In this document: one piece after another, positions 52,730-62,596 of the stretch | Position numbering within the stretch: position 1 is the stretch's first letter | How the letters are laid out: each line of letters starts with the position of its first letter | Assembly: GCA_945888325.1 (NCBI GenBank) | Contig: CAMDAC010000016.1 | Location: 1 to 63,931 of the forward strand | Length of the DNA stretch: 63,931 nt | Origin: Candidatus Sulfopaludibacter sp. SbA3 | GTDB lineage: Bacteria; Pseudomonadota; Alphaproteobacteria; Caulobacterales; Hyphomonadaceae | Direction of reading: 5' to 3' | The notes under the pieces: model-generated | Databases searched by the model: none | What the model saw: the letters and a program-made list of their open reading frames with translations, nothing else | Told to the model about the DNA's origin: nothing | Position numbers and translations under genes: made by a program

Positions 52730-53185
52730 ATGAGCACCGTCACTGTCCAGGTTCGCCCGCTGCCGCATTTCGAGGGCCTCGAATTGCCCGCCTACGAGAC
52801 GTCCGGGTCTGCCGGGATGGACGTGCGTGCGGCTGTGCCCGTTGCTGAGCCCATTACGTTGAAGCCCGGCGAGCGCGCGATGGTGCCGACCGGCCTGTCG
52901 GTTGCGATTCCCGAGGGCCACGAGATCCAGGTCCGCCCGCGCTCCGGCCTCGCGGCCAAGCATGGCCTCACCTGCCTCAACACGCCGGGCACGATCGACT
53001 CCGATTATCGCGGCGAGATCAAGGTCATCCTGATCAATCTCGGCGCCGAGGCCTTTGTCATCCAGCGCGGCGAACGCATCGCCCAACTCGTCCTCGCTCC
53101 GGTCACACGTCTTGCCTGGAGCGAAGTGGACGCGCTCGACGAAACAGCGCGCGGTGCCGGCGGATTTGGCTCCACGGGGCGTTAG
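52730..53185 (+). CDS. dut: dUTP diphosphatase
   Basis: A 151-aa trimeric dUTPase: AGMDVRAAV (motif 1), [14 protein letters not shown] (2), [14 protein letters not shown] (3), [13 protein letters not shown] (4) and [10 protein letters not shown] (5). It prevents uracil incorporation and feeds dUMP to thymidylate synthesis. It follows coaBC, the usual alphaproteobacterial order. Confidence 0.97.
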   Translation: MSTVTVQVRPLPHFEGLELPAYETSGSAGMDVRAAVPVAEPITLKPGERAMVPTGLSVAIPEGHEIQVRPRSGLAAKHGLTCLNTPGTIDSDYRGEIKVILINLGAEAFVIQRGERIAQLVLAPVTRLAWSEVDALDETARGAGGFGSTGR

Positions 53186-53263
53186 TCCAATTTAATCGGC
53201 CAAAGCCCTTGCGCTGCCCTCAAACTTCCCCACATTGATATTCGATAAAAGTGGGAGGTGACG

Positions 53264-53488
53264 ATGAGTAGCCTGTGGCCTGTCTTTGCAATTGTTGGCT
53301 TCATCTGGCTGATGACGCGCAGCCGGCGCCGCAGCCGCCTGCGGCGGTGGGAGGCGGACGCCCGGTATGAGCCCCGCCCGGATGAGCGCGACGACGAGAT
53401 CGCACGGCTCAAGGAACGCGTCCGCGCGCTCGAGGAAATCATCACCGGTGACGACTGGCGCCTGCGCCGCGATTTCGACGGGCTCTGA
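53264..53488 (+). CDS. PspB-like small membrane protein 1
   Basis: A 74-aa protein: one helix (about 4-19), an Arg-rich segment, then a coiled coil (DEIARLKERVRALEEII-GDDWRLRRDF). The last part resembles PspC's C-terminus (DEWRLRQEF). GGAGGTGA is directly upstream of ATG 53264. It pairs with the next gene, which shares LKERVR; together they look like Psp-type membrane sensors outside the psp operon. Confidence 0.7.
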   Translation: MSSLWPVFAIVGFIWLMTRSRRRSRLRRWEADARYEPRPDERDDEIARLKERVRALEEIITGDDWRLRRDFDGL

Positions 53489-53550
53489 CGCGCCCTTTCA
53501 TTCAACGTCCCTTTGGGGCATGTTTTTCCGCAGGCTTGGAGGACGAGAAC

Positions 53551-53781
53551 ATGGATCCGTTTCAGATGGTGGTGCTCATCGTCGCGATCAGCGTCGGGGC
53601 AGGGGTCTACCAGACCTATCTGAAGACGAAGGCCAATTCGCGTGCCGACGAGACCACGCAGGCCGATGTGACCTCCATGCGCGACGAGATCAGCAAGCTG
53701 AAGGAACGCGTCCGCGTGCTGGAGACGATCGTCACCGACAAGGACCGCGCCCTCTCCGAAGAGATCCGCAAGCTCGCCTGA
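53551..53781 (+). CDS. PspB-like small membrane protein 2
   Basis: A 76-aa protein: helix (about 5-20), linker, coiled coil (RDEISKLKERVRVLETIVTDKDRALSEEIRKL). The LKERVRxLExI block is shared with the upstream protein, suggesting duplication. GGAGG is 8 bases before ATG 53551. Same strand, 62 bp after the first, followed by the RDD gene. Confidence 0.7.
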   Translation: MDPFQMVVLIVAISVGAGVYQTYLKTKANSRADETTQADVTSMRDEISKLKERVRVLETIVTDKDRALSEEIRKLA

Positions 53782-53876
53782 CCGTTTGGTTAACGCCGCC
53801 GCGAAAATTCCGCCGAGCGATTTCGCCGGATCGATAGATTGATCGGTTAAGGTAACTCTCGATACTGAGGCCCCAC

Positions 53877-54575
53877 ATGGCGACGGTCGGCAAACAGGTT
53901 TCAACAGCTGGCAGCGCACCTGCCAAGCCCACTTTCGGCAAGAAAACCGGGCCCGCCCCCATGGGCCGCGCGGCGCCTTCCGCCGCCCGCGAGCAGCTCT
54001 CGCCCCAGGCCCTCGCTTTCCTCCAGGCTGAACGCAGCCGCGCGCCGGAGTCGGCCGCAAAAACACGCGCCCCGGCGCAGCCAGCTTATGCGGCGGCCGC
54101 CAGCACCTCCGGAATCCAGGCCGGCAAACCCGTCTGGGGCCGCCGCGTCATCGCGACACTGATCGACAGCGCCGTCTTCCTGGTCCCGCTCATCCTGATC
54201 ATCGCCCTCATGGGCCCGCAGCCCGGCACGACCGATGGCCAGTTCGCCGCCGGCTTCATCGGCGTGATCCTCTTCCTCGGACTCGGCAGCCTCGCCTATG
54301 CCATCGGCATGGAAGCCTCGGCGCATCAGGCGACGCTGGGCAAGATGGTGGTCGGCGCCATCGTGACCGACAAGACCGGCGGCAAGCCAACGCTCGGCGC
54401 CATCATCATGCGCAATACGCTGGGCAAGATGATTTCGAGCTTCACGCCGTTCTACATCAGCTACCTGATGGGCCTCGCCCGCAAGGATCGCCGCTGCCTG
54501 CATGACCTCATGGCGGGCACGATGGTTTGCGAAAAAGGCAAGGCGACCGTATCCTACGAAAACACGTTCGCCTAG
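53877..54575 (+). CDS. RDD family membrane protein
   Basis: A 232-aa protein with a disordered, Ala/Pro-rich N-terminus (about 1-75), then an RDD domain: GRRVIATLIDSAVFLVPLIL (R-D), ATLGKMVVGAIVTDKTGGKP, RNTLGKMISSFTPFY and DRRCLHDLMAGTMV (H-D). Three membrane helices. RDD proteins are transport-related or membrane-structural; function unknown. Overlaps the convergent helicase by 4 bp. Confidence 0.8.
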   Translation: MATVGKQVSTAGSAPAKPTFGKKTGPAPMGRAAPSAAREQLSPQALAFLQAERSRAPESAAKTRAPAQPAYAAAASTSGIQAGKPVWGRRVIATLIDSAVFLVPLILIIALMGPQPGTTDGQFAAGFIGVILFLGLGSLAYAIGMEASAHQATLGKMVVGAIVTDKTGGKPTLGAIIMRNTLGKMISSFTPFYISYLMGLARKDRRCLHDLMAGTMVCEKGKATVSYENTFA

Positions 54576-55906
54576 ACGAGCATCCCTTCGTCCTTGCGGA
54601 ACTTCGCGAGCAGGTAGTTCGGCGTATCCTCGATCGTGTCGAGCGCGCCAAAGGCAAAGGCCTCCCGGTCCAGCACCAGGTCGCGCGGGAGCAGCTGGCG
54701 CGAGATTTCGAGGCCTTCAAGGGTGCGCGCGCGCGAGAAGGCCACGTAGGCTTGTCCGTGGGCAAACATTCCGGAATCGAAGTCGATGAACACATTGTCG
54801 AGCGTCAGGCCCTGCGCCTTGTGGATCGTCACGGCGTAGGCGAGGCGCAGCGGTACCTGCTTGAACGTGCCGACTACTTCGCGCTTCACCTTCTTGGAAT
54901 CCATCTCGAAATCGTAGCGGTACTTCTCCCAGGCCGCCGCCTCGATCTCGTAGACCCGGCCGGCGATCTTGACGATCACGCTCTTGGCGCCGAAGCCCTC
55001 GACATGCGCCAGCGTGCCGTTGACCCAGCGGCCTTCCGGATCATTCCGGATTAGCATCACGCGCGCGCCGACTTTCAGTTCAAGGTCGGATTCGGTCGGG
55101 AAGCTCTTCTCGTCGAACTGGCCCTGCACATCCGCCGGGAAGATCTTCCGCTCGCCCTTCAGCTCCGCCAGCCGCGTCTGGTTGATGCGGAAGGCGTTGG
55201 CATTGTTGGGCGTCAGCACGACATGCGTTTCGGAAGCGTCGGAGGCGCTGCGTGTGGAGACGAGCTTGGCCAGCGTTGCCTCATCGTTGGGCGTCACCCG
55301 GCCGGAGCGAAGTGCGCCGAGCAGCGCGAGGAAGCGCGGGTCCTCCTGCCGGAACACGTGTTTCAGCGCCAGCAGCGAGAACTCGCCGTCCCGGAAGGCG
55401 GGCGCGTTGAAGAAATAGTTGCCGCCGAAGCGTTCCAGCAGGATCGGGCTTTCCTGATTGGAGACGACCGGCGGCAGCTGGTGCAGGTCACCGGACAGGA
55501 TCATCCGTACACCGCCGAACGGGCGTTTGGAGCCGCGATTGAGCTTCAGGCTGCGGTCGATGGCGTCGAGCATGTCGGCGCGCACCATCGAGATCTCGTC
55601 GATCACCACCGTGTCGACGGCGCGCACCACCCGCGCGTTGGGCAGGCGGCGCACGTCCTGCGCCTCGATCAGGCGCGGGGGCAGCTTGAAGAAGGAATGG
55701 ATCGTCTGACCGCCGGCGTTCATCGCGGCGACACCCGTGGGCGCCACGATCACGGCCTTGTCGCCGGCCTCGCTGAGGAACTTGCGCAGCAGCGTGGTCT
55801 TGCCGGTGCCGGCGCGTCCCGTCAGGAACAGGTTGCCTTGCGCGCCCGCGCCGCGCGCCACCCATTCGGCGGGCGCCGCGTAGATGGACTCAGGGGTGGG
55901 GGGCAT
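54572..55906 (-). CDS. PIF1/RecD-like SF1B helicase
   Basis: A 444-aa AAA-type DNA helicase: Walker A GRAGTGKTTLLRKFL, APTGVAAMNAGGQTIHSFF (motif Ia, PIF1-type), VVIDEISMVRADML (Walker B), LSGDLHQLPPV (III), and AYAVTIHKAQGLTLDNV and VAFSRARTLEGL (V/VI). It resembles PIF1 5'-3' helicases that unwind G-quadruplexes or D-loops. The start at ATG 55906 is chosen; a TTG at 55918 is an alternative. Adjacent to an acetyltransferase gene. Confidence 0.87.
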   Translation of the reverse strand: MPPTPESIYAAPAEWVARGAGAQGNLFLTGRAGTGKTTLLRKFLSEAGDKAVIVAPTGVAAMNAGGQTIHSFFKLPPRLIEAQDVRRLPNARVVRAVDTVVIDEISMVRADMLDAIDRSLKLNRGSKRPFGGVRMILSGDLHQLPPVVSNQESPILLERFGGNYFFNAPAFRDGEFSLLALKHVFRQEDPRFLALLGALRSGRVTPNDEATLAKLVSTRSASDASETHVVLTPNNANAFRINQTRLAELKGERKIFPADVQGQFDEKSFPTESDLELKVGARVMLIRNDPEGRWVNGTLAHVEGFGAKSVIVKIAGRVYEIEAAAWEKYRYDFEMDSKKVKREVVGTFKQVPLRLAYAVTIHKAQGLTLDNVFIDFDSGMFAHGQAYVAFSRARTLEGLEISRQLLPRDLVLDREAFAFGALDTIEDTPNYLLAKFRKDEGMLV

Positions 55907-55920
55907 CTTGCGGGGCAAGC

Positions 55921-56427
55921 TCAGGGGCTGACAAGGCGCATCTGGCGCGCCTTGCTTGTGCTGCCCGTGCTTGCCACCACTTGCCAGCCGAGCGCCTCAT
56001 AGGCCCGCCGCGCGCCAAGGTTCTCGGCGTCCACATCGAGGCTGAGGGCGCCGGTCGCGCCCTGGCGCGCCACTTCCAGCAGGCCGCGCGCGACACCGCA
56101 GAAGCGCCAGTCGGGGTCGACGAACAGGTGGTCGATATAGTCCTGCGGCAGCTGCAGCGTCAGGAAGCCGATCACGCCGGCATCCGGCTCTTCGGCGACC
56201 CAGGCGTTCAGAGGCGTCAGCGAACGGCGCAGGATCATGTACTGGCCGCGGTTGCGGATGCGCCAGGGCATGTCGATCAGGCAGTCGCGGAAGATCGCCA
56301 GGCACGCGCCCGCAGCCGCCGCGGTGAACGGCCTGATGCTCCATCCGGCTCCGGCATGCTTGTACATGGGGTGCAGAGTAAAGTGAGGCGCGCGCGGCGT
56401 CCAGCGGGCAGCCGCGTCAAATCTCAC
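55921..56427 (-). CDS. GNAT family N-acetyltransferase
   Basis: A 168-aa (or 148-aa) acetyltransferase: [52 protein letters not shown] (acetyl-CoA P-loop R-x-x-G-V-A-R-G), [19 protein letters not shown]. The GTG at 56427 overlaps the lpd stop (GTGA); an ATG at 56367 would give the shorter form. Coupled to lpd; target unknown. Confidence 0.85.
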   Translation of the reverse strand: MRFDAAARWTPRAPHFTLHPMYKHAGAGWSIRPFTAAAAGACLAIFRDCLIDMPWRIRNRGQYMILRRSLTPLNAWVAEEPDAGVIGFLTLQLPQDYIDHLFVDPDWRFCGVARGLLEVARQGATGALSLDVDAENLGARRAYEALGWQVVASTGSTSKARQMRLVSP

Positions 56428-57830
56428 ATCTGCATCGTCCAGCCTTCAACGCCCATCGCGGCCTGGCGGACGGCCTCCGACAGCGTCGGGTGCGCATGGC
56501 TGGTGCGGGCGATGTCCTCGGACGAGGCGCCGAATTCCATGGCGACGCAGATTTCCGCGATCATCTCGCCGACGCCGACGCCGATCATGTGCGCGCCGAG
56601 GATCTTGTCGGTGCCTTTTTCGGCGAGGATCTTCACGAAGCCGGTGGTCTCATGGTTCGTCCGTGCACGGGAGTTTGCCATGAACGGGAACTTGCCCTTC
56701 ACGTACTCGACGCCGGCAGCCTTCAGCTCTTCCTCGTTCTTGCCGACCCAGGCGATCTCGGGGTTGGTGTAGACGACGCTGGGGACGAGGTTGTAGTCGA
56801 CATGCCCGGCCTTGCCGGCGATCAGCTCGGCGACCGCCGTGCCGTCATCCTCGGCCTTGTGCGCCAGCATCGGCCCGTGGATACAGTCGCCCACCGCCCA
56901 GACGCCGTCCGCGACCTTGAAGTGGCCATCGACCACCTCGATCACGCCGCGCTTGTCGGTCTTGCCGCCGACGGCTTCGAGCCCCAGGCCCTCCGTGTAC
57001 GGCTTGCGGCCGATGGCGACGATCACGATGTCCGCCTCCAGCGTTTCCGCCGCGCCGCCCTTGGCGGGCTCGACATTCACTTTCAGCTTGGTCTTGGTCT
57101 TCTCGACGCCGGTCACCTTGGTGCCCAGCTTGAAGGCGAGGCCCTGCTTCTTGAACGTGCGCTCGGCTTCCTTGGCGACTTCAGCGTCGGCCGGCGGCAG
57201 GATGCGGTCGAGATACTCGACGACGGTCACTTCCGAGCCGAGCCGCGCCCAGACCGAGCCCATCTCCAGTCCGATCACGCCCGCGCCGATCAGCACCAGT
57301 TTCTTCGGAACCGCCTTCAGGCTCAGCGCGCCGGTGTTCGAGACGACACGCTCCTCGTCGATCTCGATGCCGGGCAGAGTGGCGGGCTCGGAGCCGGTCG
57401 CGATCACGATGTTCTTGGTCTCCAGCACGCGTGTGCCGCCTTCTGCGAGCGCGACTTCGACGCGGCCCTTGCCAAGGATCTTGCCGCGGCCTTTGACGTA
57501 CTCGACCTTGTTCTTCTTGAAGAGGAATTCGATGCCCTTGGTCAGGCCTTCGACCGCTTCTTCCTTCTGGGCCATCATCTGGCCGAGATCGAGTTCGATC
57601 TTGCCGGTCTTGATGCCGAGTCCGGCGAACTCGTGCTGCGCGGCGTGGAAATAGTGCGAGGCGTTCAGCAGCGCCTTGGACGGGATGCAGCCGACATTCA
57701 GGCAGGTGCCGCCGAGCTTGCCGCGAGTCTCGATGCAGGCAACCTTGAGGCCCAGTTGTCCGGCGCGGATCGCGCAGTTGTAGCCGCCGGGGCCGCCGCC
57801 GATGATGACGACGTCATAGGTCTCTGCCAT
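56424..57830 (-). CDS. lpdA: Dihydrolipoamide dehydrogenase (E3)
   Basis: A 468-aa flavoprotein disulfide reductase that reoxidises lipoamide in 2-oxoacid dehydrogenase complexes. FAD site [20 protein letters not shown]; redox pair Cys43/Cys48 in [16 protein letters not shown] site [35 protein letters not shown]-terminal HAHPTLSEA with the catalytic His. Full length. No E1/E2 genes are within the window, so it may serve several complexes. Confidence 0.96.
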   Translation of the reverse strand: MAETYDVVIIGGGPGGYNCAIRAGQLGLKVACIETRGKLGGTCLNVGCIPSKALLNASHYFHAAQHEFAGLGIKTGKIELDLGQMMAQKEEAVEGLTKGIEFLFKKNKVEYVKGRGKILGKGRVEVALAEGGTRVLETKNIVIATGSEPATLPGIEIDEERVVSNTGALSLKAVPKKLVLIGAGVIGLEMGSVWARLGSEVTVVEYLDRILPPADAEVAKEAERTFKKQGLAFKLGTKVTGVEKTKTKLKVNVEPAKGGAAETLEADIVIVAIGRKPYTEGLGLEAVGGKTDKRGVIEVVDGHFKVADGVWAVGDCIHGPMLAHKAEDDGTAVAELIAGKAGHVDYNLVPSVVYTNPEIAWVGKNEEELKAAGVEYVKGKFPFMANSRARTNHETTGFVKILAEKGTDKILGAHMIGVGVGEMIAEICVAMEFGASSEDIARTSHAHPTLSEAVRQAAMGVEGWTMQM

Positions 57831-57936
57831 GGGAATATATTCCTTAGATGGGGCGGGTGCCGCGCGCGATTCGATTGCGCCGCATACCTAGGCATTCCGG
57901 CCCCGAAACTCAATCCGCAGAGACCGCAGAATGGAC

Positions 57937-58299
57937 CTAGGTTCGCTTCACAAATGCGAGCACGCCCGCCAGCACCACCATCACGCCGCCGGAATAGACC
58001 TCGTCCATCCACAGGCTCGAATCGGTGCCCAGGGCGGCCATCGCCCCTGGCAGGGCTGCGAACAGCACCGCGCCGGTCATGCCGAGCCAGGCGCCACCCT
58101 TGATGTTGAGCACCGCCAGCAGCCCGCCGAGCAGGGCGAAGCCCGCCGCGAGAATGCGCCACAGGCTGGTGGGCGGCTGCAACAGTGCATCGTCGAGTGG
58201 GCTGCCCCGGCTGACGATCATAGAGACGGCCGAGACGCCCTGCCAGAGAAGCCAGGCAGCGAGTATCGCCAGCGCGGCGCCGGCAAGTTTGCGGATCAT
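57937..58299 (-). CDS. Four-helix membrane protein of unknown function
   Basis: A 120-aa hydrophobic protein with about four helices and a C-terminal FVKRT. No family recognised. It lies 106 bp from lpd on the same strand. Start ATG 58299 has GGGAGGGGA nearby. Confidence 0.65.
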   Translation of the reverse strand: MIRKLAGAALAILAAWLLWQGVSAVSMIVSRGSPLDDALLQPPTSLWRILAAGFALLGGLLAVLNIKGGAWLGMTGAVLFAALPGAMAALGTDSSLWMDEVYSGGVMVVLAGVLAFVKRT

Positions 58300-58375
58300 G
58301 AGCGTCCCCTCCCGGAACTTTGTATGGGGATCAAGCTAGGCCGATGCGGGCGTTCCGGCAACGGGGCGGCGGCGA

Positions 58376-59062
58376 TCAGGCCGCTTCTTCTTCCTCGTCC
58401 CAGTCGCCGCGATGGCGCGCGAGCGCGGCGGCGCGGGCGGCCTTCTTGCGGCGGGCCTGGGCAATGAACATCGCCCGCTGGCGCTGCACCACGATGTCCG
58501 GGACGAACAGGGGCGGGTGTTTCTTTTTCACCTTGGCGGGCTTCTCCGGGCGGGCAAGGATCGGCGCGTGCTGGGCGGCGACCGCCGCTGCCACGGCGGG
58601 GTTCGTCATGGTTTCCGGCGTCACTTCCACGTCCATGAATTCCGGCGGGCGTTTGCGCAGTTCCCAGACCGCGAGCAGCAGTAGCACGGCGCCGGCCATC
58701 AGACCGGCCATGGCGCCTTCGCCGGCGCTGGGGTTAAGCCACCAGTTGGCGTCGAAATGGACGAGGAAAACCGAGGGAACCGAGAAGGCGAGGGCGAAGA
58801 TGTACCAGCCGACGGCGCCGCCCTTGCGGGCCGCGAGGATGGCGCCGGAGGCGTAGTAGCCGAGGGCGGCAAACAGGTAGGCGGCGCCGTGGGCAATGCC
58901 GAGTTCGCGCCAGTTCACGCCGCTGAGGCCGCCCTCGACATCATCGGCCATGATCCAGCCCATTACCATGACGATGGACGGCCAGCGCACGGCCGTCAGC
59001 GCGCCGAAAGCGAAGGCAATCGCGTAGATTGTGAGCAGGATGGCTATCAGGCGGCGCGGCAT
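58376..59062 (-). CDS. Membrane protein with acidic/basic tail, unknown function
   Basis: A 228-aa protein with an N-terminal helix, two to three more helices (to about 130) and a long charged tail rich in Ala, Arg and Lys ending in DWDEEEEAA. ATG 59062 is preferred; a GTG at 59080 would add 6 residues. Low-complexity tail and no family. Confidence 0.6.
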   Translation of the reverse strand: MPRRLIAILLTIYAIAFAFGALTAVRWPSIVMVMGWIMADDVEGGLSGVNWRELGIAHGAAYLFAALGYYASGAILAARKGGAVGWYIFALAFSVPSVFLVHFDANWWLNPSAGEGAMAGLMAGAVLLLLAVWELRKRPPEFMDVEVTPETMTNPAVAAAVAAQHAPILARPEKPAKVKKKHPPLFVPDIVVQRQRAMFIAQARRKKAARAAALARHRGDWDEEEEAA

Positions 59063-59117
59063 CCCTCCCGGGTACCACACACATGGTAAGTGCCCGTTGA
59101 AGCGGGTCTATGAAATT

Positions 59118-59666
59118 TCATCGATCCGCTGGCCAGACAGGCAGATCCTCGGCGGTCTTGGCGTAAGGAATGCCCTTGGTACCAAGCTCGAAGAGGTCGC
59201 CCGCCCGGGAGTCGACCTCGTAAACGCGCCCGATGATCTGCACGGCTGGAACGCATTCTTCCGGTTCAAATTCGCCGGTCAGAGGATGATAGGAATCCTT
59301 GTAATTGAAACAGGCTTCCGGCGGCGAGCCGGCCTCGGCAATGCTCCAGGTTCCTTTTTCGACGCTGGTATTGAGCGGGTACCATGAGAAAAACCGGCCA
59401 TCCGGCGCGGTGTACTCCACATAGATGCCGTGGCCGTCCTGGCGCACAATCGACGTCCTGTCGGAAAGTTCCTCGACCAGCGCGGCGCCCACCTCCTCAT
59501 CCGTCATGTCGCCGATCGCCGTCGATGCATTCATCCACCGGACCACAGCCCGATCTTCGAACGCAGCCGCATCCTCAGCCAGCATGTCCATCATCACGGG
59601 CGGGCTTGTGGCGCAGGCGCCAAGGCACAGGGCCAGAATGGATGCGGTGATCAGCGGCAGTTTCAT
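59118..59666 (-). CDS. Putative lipoprotein, unknown function
   Basis: A 182-aa exported protein with lipobox CLGAC (Cys19), then a soluble domain with GIYVEYTAPDGRFFSWYP and GSPPEACFNYKD and two later cysteines. No family recognised. It sits upstream of the charged-tail membrane gene on the same strand, 55 bp apart. Confidence 0.65.
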   Translation of the reverse strand: MKLPLITASILALCLGACATSPPVMMDMLAEDAAAFEDRAVVRWMNASTAIGDMTDEEVGAALVEELSDRTSIVRQDGHGIYVEYTAPDGRFFSWYPLNTSVEKGTWSIAEAGSPPEACFNYKDSYHPLTGEFEPEECVPAVQIIGRVYEVDSRAGDLFELGTKGIPYAKTAEDLPVWPADR

Positions 59667-59824
59667 CTTGTGTTTCCTGTTCTCACGTCGATGTGGAGGC
59701 CAGATGTGGCCGGGATTCCTGTTTCGGAAAAGCCGCACGCAGCCGACTTTAGGATAGATGCCTGACGCTTTGCGTCCCACTCATCTGGCTGCTAAGCCAT
59801 CGGCCAAATCAGGGAGGAAAAGGC

Positions 59825-60598
59825 ATGGGACGCGTTTCAGGCAAAATGGCATTGGTGACCGGCGGGGCGCAGGGCCTTGGCGAGGCGATCGGGCGGATGC
59901 TGGCGAAGGAGGGCGCGAAGGTGACGCTCACCGACATAAACGGCGCGGGCGCCGAGAAGGTCGCCGCCTCGATCAACGCCGCGCACGGGGCCGGGACGGC
60001 GTTTGCGTTCCAGCAGGACGTGACCGACGAGGCGCGCTGGAAGGAAGTGGCCCAGGCCGCGCATGACGCGATGGGCGGGCTCAACGTGCTGGTCAACAAT
60101 GCTGGCATCGGCTCGCTCGGTTCGGTCGAGGACGAGAGCTACGAGATGTTCCGGAAAGTGCAGGCAGTGGATGTCGATTCGATCTTCCTCGGCTGCAAGT
60201 ATTCGATTCCCTTGATGCGCGCGCACGGGCTCGGCTCGATCATCAATATCTCGTCGATCGCGGGCATCATCGCGAGCGGCAATTACGTCTCCTACAACAC
60301 CGCCAAGGCGGCGGTGCGGCATCTCTCCAAATCGGTCGCGCTGCACTGCGCCAAGACCGGCGGGCAGATCCGCTCAAACTCCGTACACCCCGTATTCATC
60401 AATACGCCGATCCTCGACCGGACCAAGGAAATGTTCGGCGAGCAGAAGGCTCTCGAGAAACTGGGCCGGCAGATTCCGCTCGGCAAGGTGGGTGAGCCGG
60501 ATGATATTGCCTACGCCGTGCTTTACCTGGCCTCGGACGAATCGAAGCTCGTGACGGGCGCCGAGATCAAGGTCGATGGCGGCATCAGCGCGATGTAA
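59825..60598 (+). CDS. SDR-family oxidoreductase
   Basis: A 257-aa classical SDR: ALVTGGAQGLGEAIGRMLA (nucleotide loop), NVLVNNAGIGSLG, SIINISSIAGIIASGNYVSYNTAKAAVRHLSKS (Ser and YxxxK) and GAEIKVDGGISAM. Similar to 3-alpha/20-beta hydroxysteroid or glucose dehydrogenases. Preceded by AGGGAGGAAA. Convergent with the MFS gene. Confidence 0.92.
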   Translation: MGRVSGKMALVTGGAQGLGEAIGRMLAKEGAKVTLTDINGAGAEKVAASINAAHGAGTAFAFQQDVTDEARWKEVAQAAHDAMGGLNVLVNNAGIGSLGSVEDESYEMFRKVQAVDVDSIFLGCKYSIPLMRAHGLGSIINISSIAGIIASGNYVSYNTAKAAVRHLSKSVALHCAKTGGQIRSNSVHPVFINTPILDRTKEMFGEQKALEKLGRQIPLGKVGEPDDIAYAVLYLASDESKLVTGAEIKVDGGISAM

Positions 60599-60604
60599 TC
60601 AGGC

Positions 60605-61849
60605 CTAAGGCGCGGGCGCCTTGCGGGTGAGCGTCCAGGCATAGATCGTCAGCCCGGTCATCAGCAGGGCCGAGACGACCAGCGGCGCGGCATGGCCCAC
60701 GTACTTATAGAGGCCCGCGCCGATCAAGGGACCAAAGATGAAGCCGGCTGGCGGGGCCGCCGACATCAGGGCCGCCGCCGCGCCCTGTTCCTCGCGAGTG
60801 ACCGACAGGCTGCCGAGGGCGTTGGCGGACGGGATCGCCATCGCCGAACCGACGCCGACGATAAAAAAGCTGGCGCAGAGCAGCGGGAAGGCCATCAGCG
60901 TATCGGCGCCGATATAGCCGATGACGACGATGCCGAGGCCGATGGGGAGCAGCTTGCGAGGGTCCGGCCGGTGGCGCGAGATGTAGCCGAACTGCACGGC
61001 AATCGTGGCGACCGCCATGCAGGCGAACACGATGCCGGTGTAGAGCACGGCAGTCTGACCGGATTTCTCTCCCAGCGCGCCGAGATTGTAGCGGTCCTCG
61101 ATGAACCAGCCGAGGGTCTGCTGGATCATCCCGACACAGATGAAATAGGCGACGAGGAAGGCAAGGTGCGGGCGCACCCGCTTGTCAAACATCGCCAGCG
61201 GTTTCGGGCGCGGCATCGCACGGTCACGCGGCACGGTTTTCGGCAAGGCGTAGCCGAGGATGACGCCGACCACGATGCAGAACACGATGGTCCCCCAGAG
61301 CGGGGCGAGGGCGCCGAAGGGAGCGAGGGCGGCGGCGCCGGCGGGGCCGAGGATCGAGCCGATGCTCATGCCGGCGCCGAGCATGCCGAGGCCGGCGGCG
61401 CGGTTGGCGGGCGTGGTCGCATCGGTCATCGCCGCCATCGAGGCGGGCTGCAGGCCGGGCGTCAGCAGGCCGAACCAGAGGCGGACGAAGACCAGCGTCA
61501 GCAGCAGCGCCATGCCGGCCATCGCGCCGGCGAGGGCGGCCTCCAGCGTGAACAGGAAGGCGGTGTTGGTGAGGCCCATCATGATCAGCGAGAAGACCAT
61601 GACGCGCTTGCGGCCGACCCGGTCGGCGATGCGGCCCCACTGGGGGATCATGAAGGCGTAGAGCAGGGTCGACAGGGTCAGGATCGCGGCGACCTCGACC
61701 TCGCCGAGCCCGGCCTTGCGGGTGAGCGGGGCGACGACCACGAAATTGATGCTCATGCCGGCGCCCATCGCGATGGTGGCCAGCATCAGCATGTTTCGCT
61801 GGAACGCCGAGAGCGGATGCAGCGGTGTTTCGGTCGTGTCCATGTGCAT
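60605..61849 (-). CDS. MFS transporter
   Basis: A 414-aa protein with 12 membrane helices and the A-motif GRIADRVGRKRVMVFS between helices 2 and 3. Sugar/drug type, substrate unknown. Two ATGs (61849, 61843) start it; both are plausible. Convergent with the SDR gene, monocistronic. Confidence 0.88.
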   Translation of the reverse strand: MHMDTTETPLHPLSAFQRNMLMLATIAMGAGMSINFVVVAPLTRKAGLGEVEVAAILTLSTLLYAFMIPQWGRIADRVGRKRVMVFSLIMMGLTNTAFLFTLEAALAGAMAGMALLLTLVFVRLWFGLLTPGLQPASMAAMTDATTPANRAAGLGMLGAGMSIGSILGPAGAAALAPFGALAPLWGTIVFCIVVGVILGYALPKTVPRDRAMPRPKPLAMFDKRVRPHLAFLVAYFICVGMIQQTLGWFIEDRYNLGALGEKSGQTAVLYTGIVFACMAVATIAVQFGYISRHRPDPRKLLPIGLGIVVIGYIGADTLMAFPLLCASFFIVGVGSAMAIPSANALGSLSVTREEQGAAAALMSAAPPAGFIFGPLIGAGLYKYVGHAAPLVVSALLMTGLTIYAWTLTRKAPAP

Positions 61850-62003
61850 CGTCCCGGGAGGAAGGTGAGGAGGCTAGGGCGGTTGGGGGGGCTTGCCAAA
61901 CCCTTCCGTTGCGACAATCGGCGGGGTGAACCTTGCCGGAAGGGGGCGATACACCCTAAGTGACACTCAGTTCATCCCCCTGCGCCGGAGCGACCCCGCA
62001 CCC

Positions 62004-62297
62004 ATGAAAGCGATCCTCGACGTCCTGCTTGCGATTCTCTCGATCGCCACCTGGATCATCCTCATCCAGGCCGTCCTGTCCTGGCTTCTGACCTTCCGAG
62101 TACTCGACCTGCGCAACAATATCGTGGCGCAGATCTGGGGCGGGCTTGAGCGGCTGACCGAGCCGCTGTACCGGCCGATCCGCAATATCCTGCCGCCGAT
62201 GTCGGGCATCGACCTGACGCCGCTGGTGGTCCTGCTGATCATCTTCTTCCTGCGCTCGGTCATCTCCCGCTACGGCTACAGCCTCGCGCCGTTCTGA
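62004..62297 (+). CDS. YggT family membrane protein
   Basis: A 97-aa protein: WIILIQAVLSWLLTFRVLDLRNN, LTEPLYRPIRNILPPMSGIDLTPLVVLLIIFFLRSVI. Two membrane helices; YggT proteins are linked to osmotic stress and divisome assembly. The stop overlaps the next ATG (TGATG). First gene of YggT-DUF167-folD-HNH. Confidence 0.9.
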   Translation: MKAILDVLLAILSIATWIILIQAVLSWLLTFRVLDLRNNIVAQIWGGLERLTEPLYRPIRNILPPMSGIDLTPLVVLLIIFFLRSVISRYGYSLAPF

Positions 62298-62596
62298 TGC
62301 GTCACCGGCTGGCCGTGCGGGTTCAGCCGGGCGGATCGGCAGACCGGATCGAGGGCAGGGGCAGCGACGATGCCGGCCGGGTGTTCCTGAAAGTGCGGGT
62401 GCGGGCGCAGCCCGAGGACGGCGCGGCGAATGCGGCGGTGGAGCTGACGGTCGCGAAGGCGCTGGGTGTGGCGAAGTCTGCGGTGCGGGTGGTGACGGGC
62501 GGCAAGACTCGGCTAAAAGGCCTCGAGATTGAGGGCCCGCCGGAGCTGGCGGGTGTGATTGAGGGCTGGCTGGCAGATGAGCGCAGTACGGATTGA
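62297..62596 (+). CDS. DUF167 (YggU) family protein
   Basis: A 99-aa soluble protein: [62 protein letters not shown]. The DUF167 family is of unknown function and commonly follows YggT. It overlaps YggT by one base and folD by 20 bp. Confidence 0.92.
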   Translation: MRHRLAVRVQPGGSADRIEGRGSDDAGRVFLKVRVRAQPEDGAANAAVELTVAKALGVAKSAVRVVTGGKTRLKGLEIEGPPELAGVIEGWLADERSTD

